The notes beneath the pieces were generated by a model that was not told the DNA's origin, ran no database searches, and worked only from the letters and a program-made list of their open reading frames with translations. This document shows positions 45,492 to 58,594 of a stretch of DNA of 64,000 nt, piece after piece. This DNA is from Entomortierella parvispora. Taxonomy: Eukaryota > Mortierellomycota > Mortierellomycetes > Mortierellales > Mortierellaceae. How positions within the stretch are numbered: the stretch's first letter is position 1; each line of letters starts with the position of its first letter. A program made the translations under genes and the position numbers. The stretch is taken from the NCBI GenBank assembly GCA_963573315.1, contig OY752149.1, forward strand, positions 1,426,001 through 1,490,000, written 5' to 3'.

Positions 45492-47431
45492 TTACAGAAT
45501 ACCACTGTCTTTAAGGGCGTTCTGCAGGATTGTTTCCTTGACAGCGGCAAACACCAGTCTATGCGGACGAAATGTAATATTGGTTAAACAGGGTTCTTTC
45601 CTGCTATGATTTGTCTTCACTTGCATGTCGTTCAATGAACGTCGAGATGAAACGCGTCAACTTACCGAATCTGTGGAATGTGATCAAAACACATTGGTTC
45701 ATGAAACAAGCAAAAGGGATGAAACATTGGTAGTGAGTATTTTTTGCTGATAAAGCCGTGAAAGATTCCCGGCGCCTGGGTATCAACTGACTTACATTCA
45801 GAGTGTCAGTCGCTTGCGTCATGCTGTTAACAAAAGAAAGGGCAAGGTTGGAATGAGTTAGTGATATCATCTTTGAGACTCTAGGCAGGATAAACAATGT
45901 TCTCACTGCGTAAGAGCAACTGCACAAGGGTGTGACACCGGTACTTACTGAGGGTATATGTGAAGTCGAGCTCGGTTTGTTTGAGTGAAACGCCAAAGGA
46001 TGTACTTTGCGGCCTTCGTGATATCAGGACCACCTGGTAGGGTTTCAAGCAACATTTTTGAGTAAAGGTTCAGGCAGGAGTTACAAGGGGCACCATTCTG
46101 ATCATAATCTTGTCACATACCTGTGTAGTCCGAGAAGTATTTCTCCAGAGGTACTTTTGGGAGTTTGGCAGCAAACAGATCGATTTTGTTCATGAACAGA
46201 ATAATGGACGTCCTAAGGAACCATCGACTGTTGATCACAGATTCAAACAGAACCAAACTTTCCGCCATACGATTCTATTGAGATATGAATATGACGCAAC
46301 ATGTTTAGCCACAGAAGAGGCCTTTTAAGAAACGGAGATTTTTGGTCGAAGGAAGCTCTTACCTGCCCGGATTCTTCCAAAAGAACTTGATCATATTCAC
46401 TTAGAGCCACACAAAAGATGATAGAGGTGACAGCCTCGAAACAATGGATCCATTTTTTCCGCTCTGATCGCTGTCCGCCAACGTCAAACATGCTAGAGAT
46501 CAAAGAGGGGAAAGACCAATTAGGATCTGTCGTAATCTTTGACGTAAACAGGCGGCGGCCGTGTAATTGGGTTCAGAACGGGACGTTACTGTATACTAAG
46601 TTGACCCATGTTGAATCGCGTTTCCGATATGCCCGTCGTCTTTGAACGAGCACGCAATACATCCTGAACGATGGGAGTATAGTCTTCAGCACCCAACCGT
46701 CGGACCTGGCTGAAGAAGCTGTTGGAGGGTAGGATAGCAAGTAGGAATACGTGAGTCGCGGTCGTGACTGGAACACGAAGAGGGAGAAAAAAATGCAGTT
46801 ACGAACACAAAGAACAAGAGGGCGAAAAAACACTCACTATGGCGCAGAGTCCATGATATAGAACTCGCTGGACCTCTCCATGGTCTTGGCGCTGCTGGGA
46901 TCCTTGTAGAGGCTGTCGATGGCATTGACAATGTCTGCGCTTAGTGTAAAATACGGATCAGCGTCCACGCGGTAGTCGAGGATACGATCGGCATTGGCCT
47001 TATTCTCTGGCAAGGTCGGCTCCAGCCGTAGCTTTTCCATAGCAAGCACCAGCGACTGTGCAGAGTCGATGAGGTTCTTGTAAATGGTGAGTTTGTAGGT
47101 TGCCAGCTCCTCTGGACTGTATCCTCCTTGATGAATCACCTTCATTTGCTTTACAATAGTCGATTTGCCAGACTCTCCGCTCCCTAAAGGTCACATCAAA
47201 CAAAGGCCGGGGAAAGCTCAGCAACCAAACACACAAAAAGGATAGGATTTGGACATGGGAGGACAAGAAGGGGTAAATTGGTCGTGGATTTGGGACCCGG
47301 TCAAGTACTCTACCTAAAAGGAGGATTTTGCACTCTTTCTTGAGGCGCCGGTTATCCTCTTCCAGCCCTCGGTCGATGTTCTGGCTGATCTCCTTCTGCT
47401 CCTTTTCCTCGGCAGAAAGACACAGACCCAT
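45492..47431 (-). CDS. Heterotrimeric G protein alpha subunit
   Basis: Nine proposed exons: 47431-47314, 47183-46838, 46718-46590, 46492-46363, 46274-46121, 46033-45949, 45823-45796, 45670-45666, 45558-45492; 353 aa, the standard G-alpha length. The N-terminus MGLCLS supports myristoylation at Gly2 and palmitoylation at Cys4. Present are G1 GSGESGKST, the switch I RSKTTGI, G3 [13 protein letters not shown]4 NKIDLF and G5 TQATDT, where TCAT is more usual. The C-terminal helix [19 protein letters not shown] contacts the receptor. It transmits pheromone or nutrient receptor signals to cAMP or MAPK pathways; the subclass is not certain. Exon 8 is only five bases (ATTCG) between clean splice sites and encodes the conserved Ile-Arg before LVFAAV; without it the C-terminus is out of frame. 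It lies beside the HOG1 neighbourhood only by distance, with no shared operon-like structure. Confidence 0.93.
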
Positions 47432-49334
47432 GGCGAAATATTATCCAAGAGGTCGGGATTCTGAATAGGGCGTGTTGAGACGGGGGATATATCAGAAGAG
47501 TTCAGACTAGGCGTTGGAAATGTGCACAAGCCGTAATAAACGACGTTGGAGCTTGCAAGGGTAAAGCAAGGAGGGGGCGGGGCAAGACGGGGTGTGCTGC
47601 AGAGGGGTGGATAGGTCGCGCGTTTGAGAGCCGGGTGGGAGGGCTGAGAGGAAAAAGAGAAGAATGCGCGGGTGATGAAGGTCTGTGTGTGGAAGGGAGT
47701 GTGGTCTTTTGTTTGATGAATGGGTGAATGGGTGAATGGGGGCGAATGCGCAGGACTGGCGAGGAATTCAAGGTTCGGGAATGGATTAGGGCGGAAGGGC
47801 GGGGAAAAAAAAGAGATTGATGAAGGGATTGTGAGGAGAGAAAGAAAGAGAGAAGAGGAGGAAGATAAAAGGAAGGGATAAACAAAGACAAAGAGAAGAA
47901 AGCGGGAGGACAAGGACAAGAAAGAGGTCAAGGAAGACACGAAGAGTGTGTGTGTGAGAGAGAGAGTGTGTGTGTGTATGTGTGTGTGAGCAAAGGAGGG
48001 AAGGAGGGAAGGAGGAAGGAGTGAAGGAGAAGAGAAAGAGCAGAGCAGTGCACAAAAAGACACGCAGGAAGGAAGGAAGGAAGGAAGGGAGAGAAAAGAG
48101 AGTGAGTGTAGAAAGGAAGAAAGAGAGAAGAGAAAGAGAGAAGAGAGGGAAAAAAAAAGAAAAAAATTCAGAAACAACCAAGCGGGTGAAAGTGCAAACG
48201 GGCGACGACGAGACACGAACGAACAAACGAACAGATAGACAGACGATCGAACAACGAACGGACGAACAAACGATCGAACGACCACCACCCATCCACCCAT
48301 CCACCCATCCATCCACCCGCCCTTGAAGGCAGCTTTTCTTTGCTTTTGCTTTTGCTTTTGCTTTTGCGCTTTTTTGCTTTGCCTTGGAATCTTTTCTTGT
48401 CTTCAGACTGGCGGGACGGGGCGAGAGTGTGTGCAACTGCGACCTTTTTTTTTTTTTTTTTTTTTTTTGTTTGCTTGGGTCCGACATCATCGGGATGCGC
48501 ACCTTGTTTGCTAGGTTCCGCTCCAAGTCCTCTGCTCATTCCCTTTCGCCGTCCGCTTCCTTCTTCCCTTCCTCTCTCTCTCCCTCTCTCTCCTCCTCTC
48601 TCTTTTTCTTTCACATAGACCCCTTCCTCCCACAACCCAGCCTTGAACTGGTGCTGTTGTTGTTGTTGTTGTTGTCACCAACTGCTGCTGTTGTTGCAAA
48701 CAAAACTAGAAACTAAAGAAGCAAAGGGTGGGGGAAGAGGAAAGGAGAGGAAGGCAAAAGAAAAAGGGAGCAAGGATCACGTCTGCAACGCTCCTTTCAC
48801 ATCTGTCCGCTCTCTCTCTCTCCACTTCTCCGTTCACTCTCTTTTTTTTCCGTCTTCGCTTGTCTCCTCGTCCTCCTCCTTCCTCCAAGGCCACAAGCGT
48901 GAGAGCGCGCGTGTCTCTCTCTTTCTCTCTCACTCTCTCTCTCTCTCTGTCTGTCTGTTTGTGTGAGCACAAGCAGTCTGCCATTCAGCTTGCACAGGAC
49001 AAACACGGACGAAACGTCGCGGACAACCAACAGACTCAACCACATCCAAACACAGCCTCCTTTTCCCAACGGCCAGTCATGTGACACGCAAGATGGATTT
49101 CATTTTTTTCTTCCCGGTTTCCTCTCTCATGCATTCATGCATGCATGTTGACATTATTCCTCTTGCCTCCCACCCTTCTAACCTCTTGCCCTTACTTTAT
49201 TACCCTTTCCTTCTGCCGCATCACTGCAGCTTGACCGGCATTGAAGCTTCTAGAACCCCATAGGCCCGACTGCCACCTCTTGTGTAAGCTGTTCGGGGTA
49301 CCCTGCGTTGACAGCCCACGCCACCAATTTTAAA
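47432..49334. promoter_or_regulatory. Microsatellite-rich divergent region between G-alpha and XPA
   Basis: A 1.9-kb region free of supported genes. Going right from the G-alpha ATG: GAATGGGT repeats (about 47716-47750), GT/GA tracts (47945-47990), GGAA repeats (48067-48090), a CGAA/ACGA-rich stretch (48216-48280), CCATCCAC repeats (48290-48320), a TTTTGC hexamer array, 24 T at 48445-48468, GTT repeats (48653-48675), CT tracts (48900-48955) and ATGCATGC (49137-49147). The G-alpha side is purine-rich on the plus strand, meaning a pyrimidine-rich leader in the transcript direction. Confidence 0.6.
48338..48368. repeat. TTTTGC hexanucleotide array
   Basis: About five tandem copies of CTTTTG/TTTTGC, ending in GCGCTTTTTTGC, inside the G-alpha/XPA intergenic region. 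Confidence 0.8.
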
Positions 49335-50542
49335 ATGAGTTCCTCCAACTTACACCAGGACCTGCCCTCCTGGAGTTCCTCGGCAGAGCCCAAAGCCAAG
49401 GCAGCCGTTGATACAAACTCCTCAGCAAACACAACCGTAGCCGCTTCGTCTGCGTCGTCCCCTTCAGAGACGGCTCATTTACAATCAGAAGGTCGACATG
49501 TCTCTAGGAGCGAAATTTCGCCCGAGATCCAGGCAAAGATCGAAAGAAACCGCCAGGCGGCTTTGGAGAGACGAGCAAAGTTCCAGAAGAGACAAGATTC
49601 AGAAAGAGCTATCGCCGAAGCACTCGGAGACAGCGGATCTTCTTCCAGTGGTGGAGCGTTTGGGAAAGACACCGCTGCTGTGATCAAGGCTATGGAGGCC
49701 GTTGAGCCTCTTCCCAAGAATGAGTGGACAAAATTTTATGACTATGATCTGTCAAAGATGAAGGACACCCGGGCCGGCTTTATCAAGGAGATTGATGAGC
49801 CTTCATCCTCAAAGCCAGCAACAGCAGTCGACGATGAAAATAGCCGAAAGCGGAAATGGCAGCCCACCATTGTGCAGCAGGATCCTTGTATGTCCTTGCT
49901 TTCTTCATTGCCTACTTTCATGGCTTGATCTTGCTGATCCCTGAATAATAAGTTGCCTTCTTTTTCTCTTGTTTTTTGGTAGCAATATTCTTGGGAGCTC
50001 AGGATAATTATGAATGCCAGGATTGCGGCTCCCTCGATGTCGATTTTCAATTGTTGACCCATTTCCATGTCCCAATCTGCGTCAGCTGTCGAGATTCACA
50101 ACCCGACAAATATTCCTTGCTGACAAAGACAGAGTGTAGACAAGACTACCTTCTCACTGACCCAGAATTGAGGGATACTGAACTGTTCCCATTCTGGGAG
50201 CGCCCAAACCCTAGGAAATCCACCTGGAACAACATGATGCTATACCTGCGGTGTCAGGTCGAGGAGTTTGCGTTCAAGAAATGGAATGGGCCAGAGGGAT
50301 TAGATCAGGAGTTCGAACGGCGTGAAAGGGACAAAGAGACCCGAAAGGAGATCAAATTCAAAAAGGAGCTACGGGATCTAAGAAACAAGACCAGGACATC
50401 GGTCTGGCAAGATAAAAAGCTTCGCAATCGAGCCAAGGTTCATAAGCACGACTACGGTGCAGCGTTAGTCGATCCTTCCACCGGCGCATCGGTACAAACC
50501 TGTATTGAATGTGGCATTCAAGTAGAATGTGAAGAGTTTTGA
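49335..50542 (+). CDS. RAD14: XPA/Rad14, nucleotide excision repair damage-recognition protein
   Basis: Exons 49335-49887 and 49983-50542; 370 aa (yeast Rad14 371). The N-terminal half is disordered and Ser-rich with a basic helix (PEIQAKIERNRQAALERR) as in XPA. The DNA-binding core begins with a zinc finger CxxC-x17-CxxC (C196, C199, C217, C220: YECQDCGS and ICVSCRD) followed by the XPA fold: YSLLTKTECRQDYLLTDPELRD, then LPFWERPNP-like LFPFWERPNPRKSTWNNM, and a helix of acidic and basic residues. XPA verifies damage and organises TFIIH, RPA and ERCC1-XPF at lesions. A final CIECGIQVECEEF matches the family C-terminus. The stop codon is only 66 bp from the stop of the convergent FES1 gene. 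Confidence 0.94.
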
Positions 50543-50608
50543 TTCCAACAATAATAAAATCCCATCGTGTATTAATAATATTTATGCAATGCTAGTGTTT
50601 ATTTTTAT

Positions 50609-51974
50609 TTAGGCGGTTCTCTTTTGAAGATCTGCCCATGCTTCACTGTCCAAGATGTATTGGCCATACTTTTCTTTTGCTTCCACGATCTGAGGGTGGA
50701 TCAAACCCAGAGATGCTGCAGGGACTGGCGTCGAGGTGCTCTGAAGGAATGTACGAAGAGTGACCATGACCTTTTCCACCAAATCTTCATCATCCATGTG
50801 GAGAGTAAGGACAGCGCTAAGAGCTTGAACAAGCTCTAGATTTGCCAACTGTGAGCTGCAAGCGGGGTCCTCGATGAGGAGACTGTTGATCAAGAAGACG
50901 ACCTTGCGAAGAAGGTTGATGTCTACATTACCAAAAGTATTGAAAGCGGTCAGAGATCTGCTACCAGTTATGTTTTCTTTACCCCTTTCCTATGCAAGCT
51001 CAAGGCAATCAAGAGTCAAAATAACATACCTGTCTCGTTCTTCAACATGCTGACAAGTTTGCTATATCCATCCACAGCCTTGAACTCCTCCAATGCAGGG
51101 GTATAGTTCTTGATCGCTCCAGATAAGGCGTAGATGGCTTTTGCGCGAACATATGTCTCCGAATCTGAAAGCAAATCAATCACAGGGGCCAGTCCCTTCT
51201 CTTTCAAGAACTAAGGTGCAGATCGGCAAAAGAAATCCAAAGAAAATATTAATATAGATCAAAATAGAACCTCATGGACTTTTTCCTCCTCGTAGTTTGT
51301 CATCACTGAATCTGGGCGCAGCGATTGAAGAGTGCTGCCAGATCCGACTTTGCAACTGCTATAGAAACTTACAGCCGCCTGCGCCTTGGGGTTGTTCTGA
51401 GTGGCCGTTCCGCAAACCCATGCCGCCTGCTCCCTGAACTTTGGGTTCTCGTTCTTCAACTCTTCCACAATTGGGGGCCACATCTTCATATTCTCGATGT
51501 CTAGTAACATGAACAGGTATTAAAAAGTTAGCAACATTGGTCATGCCGAGACTTGCCACATATATTGGTAAACTTGTCGCCGTGATAAAGAATCCAGAGT
51601 CCTTACTGCAAGCGTTGTCGATCTGCTGGATAAGCATCTCAAAGTCCTCCCATGCCAACTCCTTGTTCTCGACGGTTGCCAAGGGGCTTTTGATTACATT
51701 CAAAGCCTCAAGCATCAGCTGGGACTCGCTCTTTCCGAGAATAGCATCAATCAAACCGGGATCCTATAATTTTCGATGGATTGGGTCAAGTCCAGTTAGG
51801 CCCTACAACAACGCTGGTTTTGTCTTCCTCTTTTTTAGTCTTTCAGGAGGAGCTTACCAACTTTTCCATGGGCTTAATGGTGTCGTCTTTCACCGAGGCA
51901 TCTTCATTGGCGGTGGCCTGGTTCAAAATGGACCACTTGAGGAGCTCGTTCAATGACTTTTGTTGGGCGGCCAT
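50609..51974 (-). CDS. FES1: Hsp70 nucleotide exchange factor Fes1/HspBP1
   Basis: Exons 51974-51858, 51763-51607, 51500-51373, 51210-51030, 50922-50609; 298 aa (yeast Fes1 290). The start MAAQQKSLNELLKWSI is typical of Fes1. Armadillo-like repeats follow: LENKxxAL-type VENKELAWEDFEMLIQQIDNA, MWPPIVEELKNENPKFREQA then AWVCGTATQNNPKAQAAFL, and PVIDLLSDSETYVRAKAIYAL. Fes1 opens the nucleotide-binding domain of cytosolic Hsp70, speeding ADP release and sending misfolded clients to degradation. The reading frame runs on past the third exon into intron 3, which could mislead predictors; the correct continuation (FLKEKGLAPV) lies at 51210. Two CACGTG boxes lie 85 and 106 bp before the ATG. Confidence 0.94.
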
Positions 51975-52580
51975 GGTAAGGGTAATGTATAGTGATTTGC
52001 AAAAGAAAGGAGATGGAATGGAAAACAAGCCGTTGAAGTTTGAAACAACAAGTTACTGCACGTGACTTGAACGATCTGTCACGTGATGATGAATTACGTA
52101 TTTCTGCGCACGGACCAAGTTGATATGCATGGCATGTCTCCACACACTCACAAGGAAAGACGTTAGCAAAGGATCTTACAGCCGGAGCGATGTGTATTCA
52201 GTGCTAATCACAATGGCCACTGAGAAGATCATAGCCAGGAGATGGATTTGTTCTGATCTGCCCCGCAGGATAGATAGCGGCCACCCCGGTGCAGAGTGAC
52301 ATGGGTGAACCCGGGAACCAGAATGTTATTGTTGAGCCGTTGCGATGCAGCAAGACAGATATATGAAGACCCAGAGAGGGTTAGAAAAAACGTGTAGCTG
52401 CCGTTTGAACTGGCCATAGCGTCAGCAACGGTCTTTTGATCTCTCTTTCTCAAATCATTCTGTCCTCCCTCCTTCTGTAAACATCCTCTCTTTTTTCACT
52501 CAACCATCAAACAGTCCAGAAACTTTTCCACATTTGTCTTGCGACTTTAAAATCACTCTCTTCTGCACCTCTTTGAAGCG
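51975..52580. promoter_or_regulatory. Divergent promoter of FES1 and Ser-rich kinase
   Basis: A 606-bp region with two CACGTG boxes close to FES1 (listed separately) and CT-rich sequence before the kinase ATG. No TATA box is clear and no small gene is supported. Confidence 0.5.
52059..52085. promoter_or_regulatory. Paired CACGTG boxes upstream of FES1
   Basis: CACGTGAC at 52059 and TCACGTGATGA at 52079 are separated by 15 bp, 85-111 bp before the FES1 ATG. CACGTG is the core of bHLH factor sites such as Cbf1. Confidence 0.6.
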
Positions 52581-55500
52581 ATGGCAACTCCCTCGACAAA
52601 CCTTTCAGACTCTGCGTCTCCAGCGCGTCTGAGGAAGACCAATAGCCCCTTCATCAATCGTAAATCTCAACTCTTCGAACTGCCAACTATTATCAACAAA
52701 AATGAAGGGGTCCAGGCAGGAGGACTCCCTGGGAGCAGACAGAGGACTCTCAGTGCCTGTAGCAACAAAAACTTCAGCGCAGAGAACCTCTGTATACCCA
52801 GCAACAAAGTCAGCCAGCTGATCAAGTCTTACTCGCAGCAGTCGCTAAACTCAAAAGCCCCTGTCGCCACTGTTCCAACTGGGATGTCCACACCACGACA
52901 CAATATTGGATCCTCCACCACCCTGCCAGCCTCTGTGCAGATGGACAACGCAGGACCTGGACTCGATCCCTCTTGCGGCGAACCAGCTTTCGACTCGCCT
53001 TCTGCCGACTCTGCCTTACCCATCTCACCAACCTCCACTCATTCCGCCGACTCTTGGGGCGAACAAAAAGTGGCAGTGCCTTCGGCTGCTACATCCATCC
53101 GGCCAGGAGATGATGCAAACTCTGAAAAGAAGAAGAGTCCCACCAAGCTCTCGCCTGTTGATGCTTCGCACTTTTTGGCCGTCCCTGAGGTGGGGGGAGC
53201 TGTCCCAAGCCTGAACCTCGCTCCGGTTTCTCCCTTCTCCCCTAGCACGCTGCTAACAGCTGCACTGAACCATTGCACGGTTCAAATCAGTCTTCCAGAG
53301 AGCCCCAGCAGCGAGAACAAGGTCCCAGAGATAGAAGAGGTTACCTCTATCCAATCCGTGGCAACTGATCAATCAACCACAGTCCTGGATACCAAGGACC
53401 AGACTCTAAAGAATGATACGACTCAATGCGATGAGGATGAGAGGCCAACAACCAGCATCCCTAGCGCTGCCAACTACCAAAAGTTTATTGAGACAGTCGA
53501 TGTTTGTCCCAAAGACGACGATGAGGATGACGGTGAAGAATCAGACGTGGAGCAAGAAGAAGGCCACAATGAGAATGGTTCCAAAATCACCTTCATTGTT
53601 GGTCCTACACAGCTACGAAAGGTTGAAGTTGACCTTCCCTCCAAAGAAGAAGTCGAGGCAGTCCAAGAGTCGTCGGATGTTCTTGGCGTCCTTAAATCTG
53701 CACAAGCTGCAGCCGGTCCCACCGACAACACTTCCGGTATCCCTGTAGGGGCCGCGACGAGTGCTCAACAGCTTGCGAAGGACTGGCGCCACCATCAGTC
53801 CACCAACCTACTGATCCAAAGACCCGATGGATCGACGATCGAGCATGTTGTCCCTCACGACTCCTTCAACGGATCTCATTTCCTCGAGAAGAGACTGAAA
53901 AAGCAAGGCAGCCAAGGTCGCCTGAGCTCTACAGAATCTCTTGCATCCTCATCCAAGCGGATTCTGGCACAAAGTGGCTTCTCTATTTCATCTTCTGTCC
54001 GTGTTGGCTCTGGTACATCGAAGGATAGCTCAGTCTTTGACAATCAGACAGCGACCATGTCCGAGGATGACACCCCTCTCCTTCCCCCCTCAGGCGCATC
54101 TACAGATCCATCCTTGGAGGCCTCCTTGGGACCCCGGGAGCAGCCCCAAGGGACAGCAACGTCCTCGCCTTCCTCAACGACTGCCTCGGTCATCCTGGGA
54201 GACGTGGAGGGATCCGAAGGAAGCTCCACCATGAGACCTTCCAAGATTAGCACCATGCCCTTAGTGTCCGGTAGGAATAAGACCGCATCGAACGCTACGC
54301 TGGAGAAGAGCAACTCAACGACGCTACTCAGCTTGGATAGTTCGAACGTGTCCGGTCCAGAGCCAGTGATTTCTTCCAAAGTCTCAAGGAAAGGAAAGTT
54401 GTTTGCCAAAAAGATCAAGACCATTGCTGCCTTTGAGTATAATACTTCGAAGAAACTGGGCAAGGGCAACTTTGGGATTGTCTACCAGGGCAACAGAATT
54501 GTCACCGCCCCCACTCTCTTCAAGAACTCATCCTCCACTTTGGCACCCACAGCGGAAGCCGAGGTGGCGATCAAGAAAATCACCAGAAAACTTCCTGGCG
54601 AGATTGAGAAACTGGGTCTTGTTCAGCGAGAGATGAAAGTTTGCAGACTTTTCAAAAATACCGTAAGTGAAGGTGGTATCTTGGATATTGATAAAACATT
54701 TATCGATAAAAACCCGACACTCAAACACTCTCTTTCTCCCTCTGCAAAAAAAAAACACGCATCAGGTTGGCATCGTTCCATTGTTGGATATTATCACTAC
54801 CAGCAAGCATCATTATCTGGTCTTTGAGAAGGCCGATGGTGATCTTGCAGAGATGATCAAGGAGCGCTGCATACGCTCTGGGAAAGGAAACAGCAGGGAC
54901 TCTAACCCCCAGCCGCTCTCACCCTCTTGCTCACTCGGCTCAATCTTGAGCATTGACGAGATCCGAGGCATCATGCGCACGGTCGTCCTGGGCGTGCAAG
55001 CCCTGCACATAGAAGGGTACAGCCACAAGGATATCAAGCCCGCCAACATTCTGCATCATCGTCAACAGGGACTCCTCTGCGACTTTGGTCTTTGCAGTCG
55101 AGGGGATGACCTTCCCCGGAATCAATTCTTTGGAACCCAGGACTATGCGGCTCCAGAGGCTCGTCGGGTGAGCAACCATCGAAAGTGCGATTACATCCGA
55201 AGTGATATTTACAGTTTGGGGGCGGTTCTGTATGAACTTGCAACGGGCCAGGTCTTGTCCAGGGTGATCTCACAGGGTCTGAATTGGCAAAAGATGACCC
55301 AGTTTGGAGGTCGGGCATTCAGTGAGTTGGTGCAGGGGATGTTAAACGATATTGAGAAGAGATGGAACATTGAGCAGGTGGTGAACAGCCCGTTCTGGAG
55401 CGATGACCTGCACACCTGCGACTGTGACAGCAACGGCACTAGATCCGTACGAGGTTGCGTTGCCAGCGACCCCACGAACTCCAGGCATAGTGGGAGCAAA

Positions 55501-55596
55501 AAGAAGAATGTAAATGATGATGGAAGTGGACCAGCGATGACGAGAACAAGAACGACGTGCGTTCTAACTGAGCCAAGTTTTGTGGGAAGTTGTTGA
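52581..55596 (+). CDS. Protein kinase with long disordered N-terminus and HKD catalytic loop
   Basis: Exons 52581-54662 and 54766-55596; 970 aa. About 610 N-terminal residues are Ser/Thr/Pro-rich with acidic stretches (DDEDDGEESDVEQEE) and look disordered. The kinase domain follows: glycine loop LGKGNFGIVYQG (about 626-637), EVAIKKI lysine, LVFEKADGDLAEMI, catalytic loop HKDIKPANIL in place of HRD, LLCDFGLC, an FGTQDYAAPEAR activation segment and SDIYSLGAVLYELATGQ. All catalytic residues (Lys, Asp of HKD, Asn, Asp of DFG) are present, so it should be active; the HKD loop means an RD-pocket arginine is absent. The C-terminus is Cys/Asp/Asn-rich then basic. Family placement is uncertain: a fungal CMGC- or CAMK-unlike orphan kinase. 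Wee1 was considered and rejected. Confidence 0.82.
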
Positions 55597-56085
55597 CCAA
55601 GCTTTTGTTGAAATCTGAAAAAAATAAAATTGCCTATGACATCATGCCCCAAGAGCAGCAGGGCGAAAGAAAAAAAAAAGGCACGCACACAACACACACA
55701 GACACATACACATACACAAACGCACTCGCCACAGAAAACAAAGACGAGCCAGGATGAAAGACGGACGGCAAGGACCCATGCCAATGCAGGCAGACAGGCA
55801 GGCGGGGGTCCCTTCTTTCTCAGACCGATGCACAAGGGAGCGATCCACAGCAGAAACAGGGAGGATCTGCCCTGTGTTCCTTCGTCGTTCCTTTTTTGCT
55901 TTCGTCTCTTTCTTTCTTTCGTTCTTTCTCCTTTGTCCGCCCTCCTCCTCCACGCTGCCGTTTCTCGTTTCTCGACTGTTTCATACAAACTCACGGTATT
56001 CAAATCCACGCAGTCTCTGCTCCTCGCTCTTCTCCTCTCCAATCCATCCATATTCCTCTCCCCTCTTCATCCTCATCCTCTTGCC
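55597..56085. promoter_or_regulatory. HOG1 upstream region
   Basis: A 489-bp region between two plus-strand genes. It has an A run (about 55670-55679), an ACACAC/CAGACAC stretch (55684-55720) and strong CT-rich sequence from 55880 to the HOG1 ATG. No coding sequence is supported. Confidence 0.5.
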
Positions 56086-58210
<2,125 letters not shown>

Positions 58211-58594
58211 GCCCCAGATCTACAATAATAATAAGAAATCGAAGTCAAATACATCCATTCGTTCATACCATGCTACAGCCAAAAAGGCGAATGTGACGTG
58301 CACTTTTCCCTTTGGCAGACCAAAAGAGAGGGGGCCGTCCCAGGGCGGTCGCACCCTCGCAGAGCTGATCGCGCGCAAAGGGCGCGCACACTCACCGTCA
58401 TCATCATCTCTTTCTTCTCTCTTTCCCATTCATTCTGCCCACATCTCTCTTCCTCTACCTCCTCCTTCCCCCCCTGCCTACCTTTGCCCAACCTTCCTCT
58501 TCCGATCAGGCCGAGCTAGACAGACAGACACACCCCAGATCTCTTAACCATCCATCCAATCCCATCCAGACTCTTTTCTTAGTTTCATCGCAGC
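58211..58594. other. Intergenic region between HOG1 and p24 gene
   Basis: A 384-bp region, CT-rich from about 58390 onward, consistent with the HOG1 3' end and the p24 promoter. No gene is seen. Confidence 0.5.

Noticed and set aside
47970-48635. Lys/Glu- and Phe/Leu-rich frames in the G-alpha upstream region
   Set aside because: They are translations of GA, GT and CT microsatellites.
51259-51510. Read-through end of FES1 exon 3 as a shorter protein
   Set aside because: A GTAAGT donor at 51372 and a phase-0 exon at 51210 continue the armadillo domain exactly.
52581-55596. Wee1/Myt1 identity for the Ser-rich kinase
   Set aside because: It lacks the Wee1-type catalytic loop and other Wee1 features; the HKD loop, AAPEAR segment and C-terminus fit poorly.
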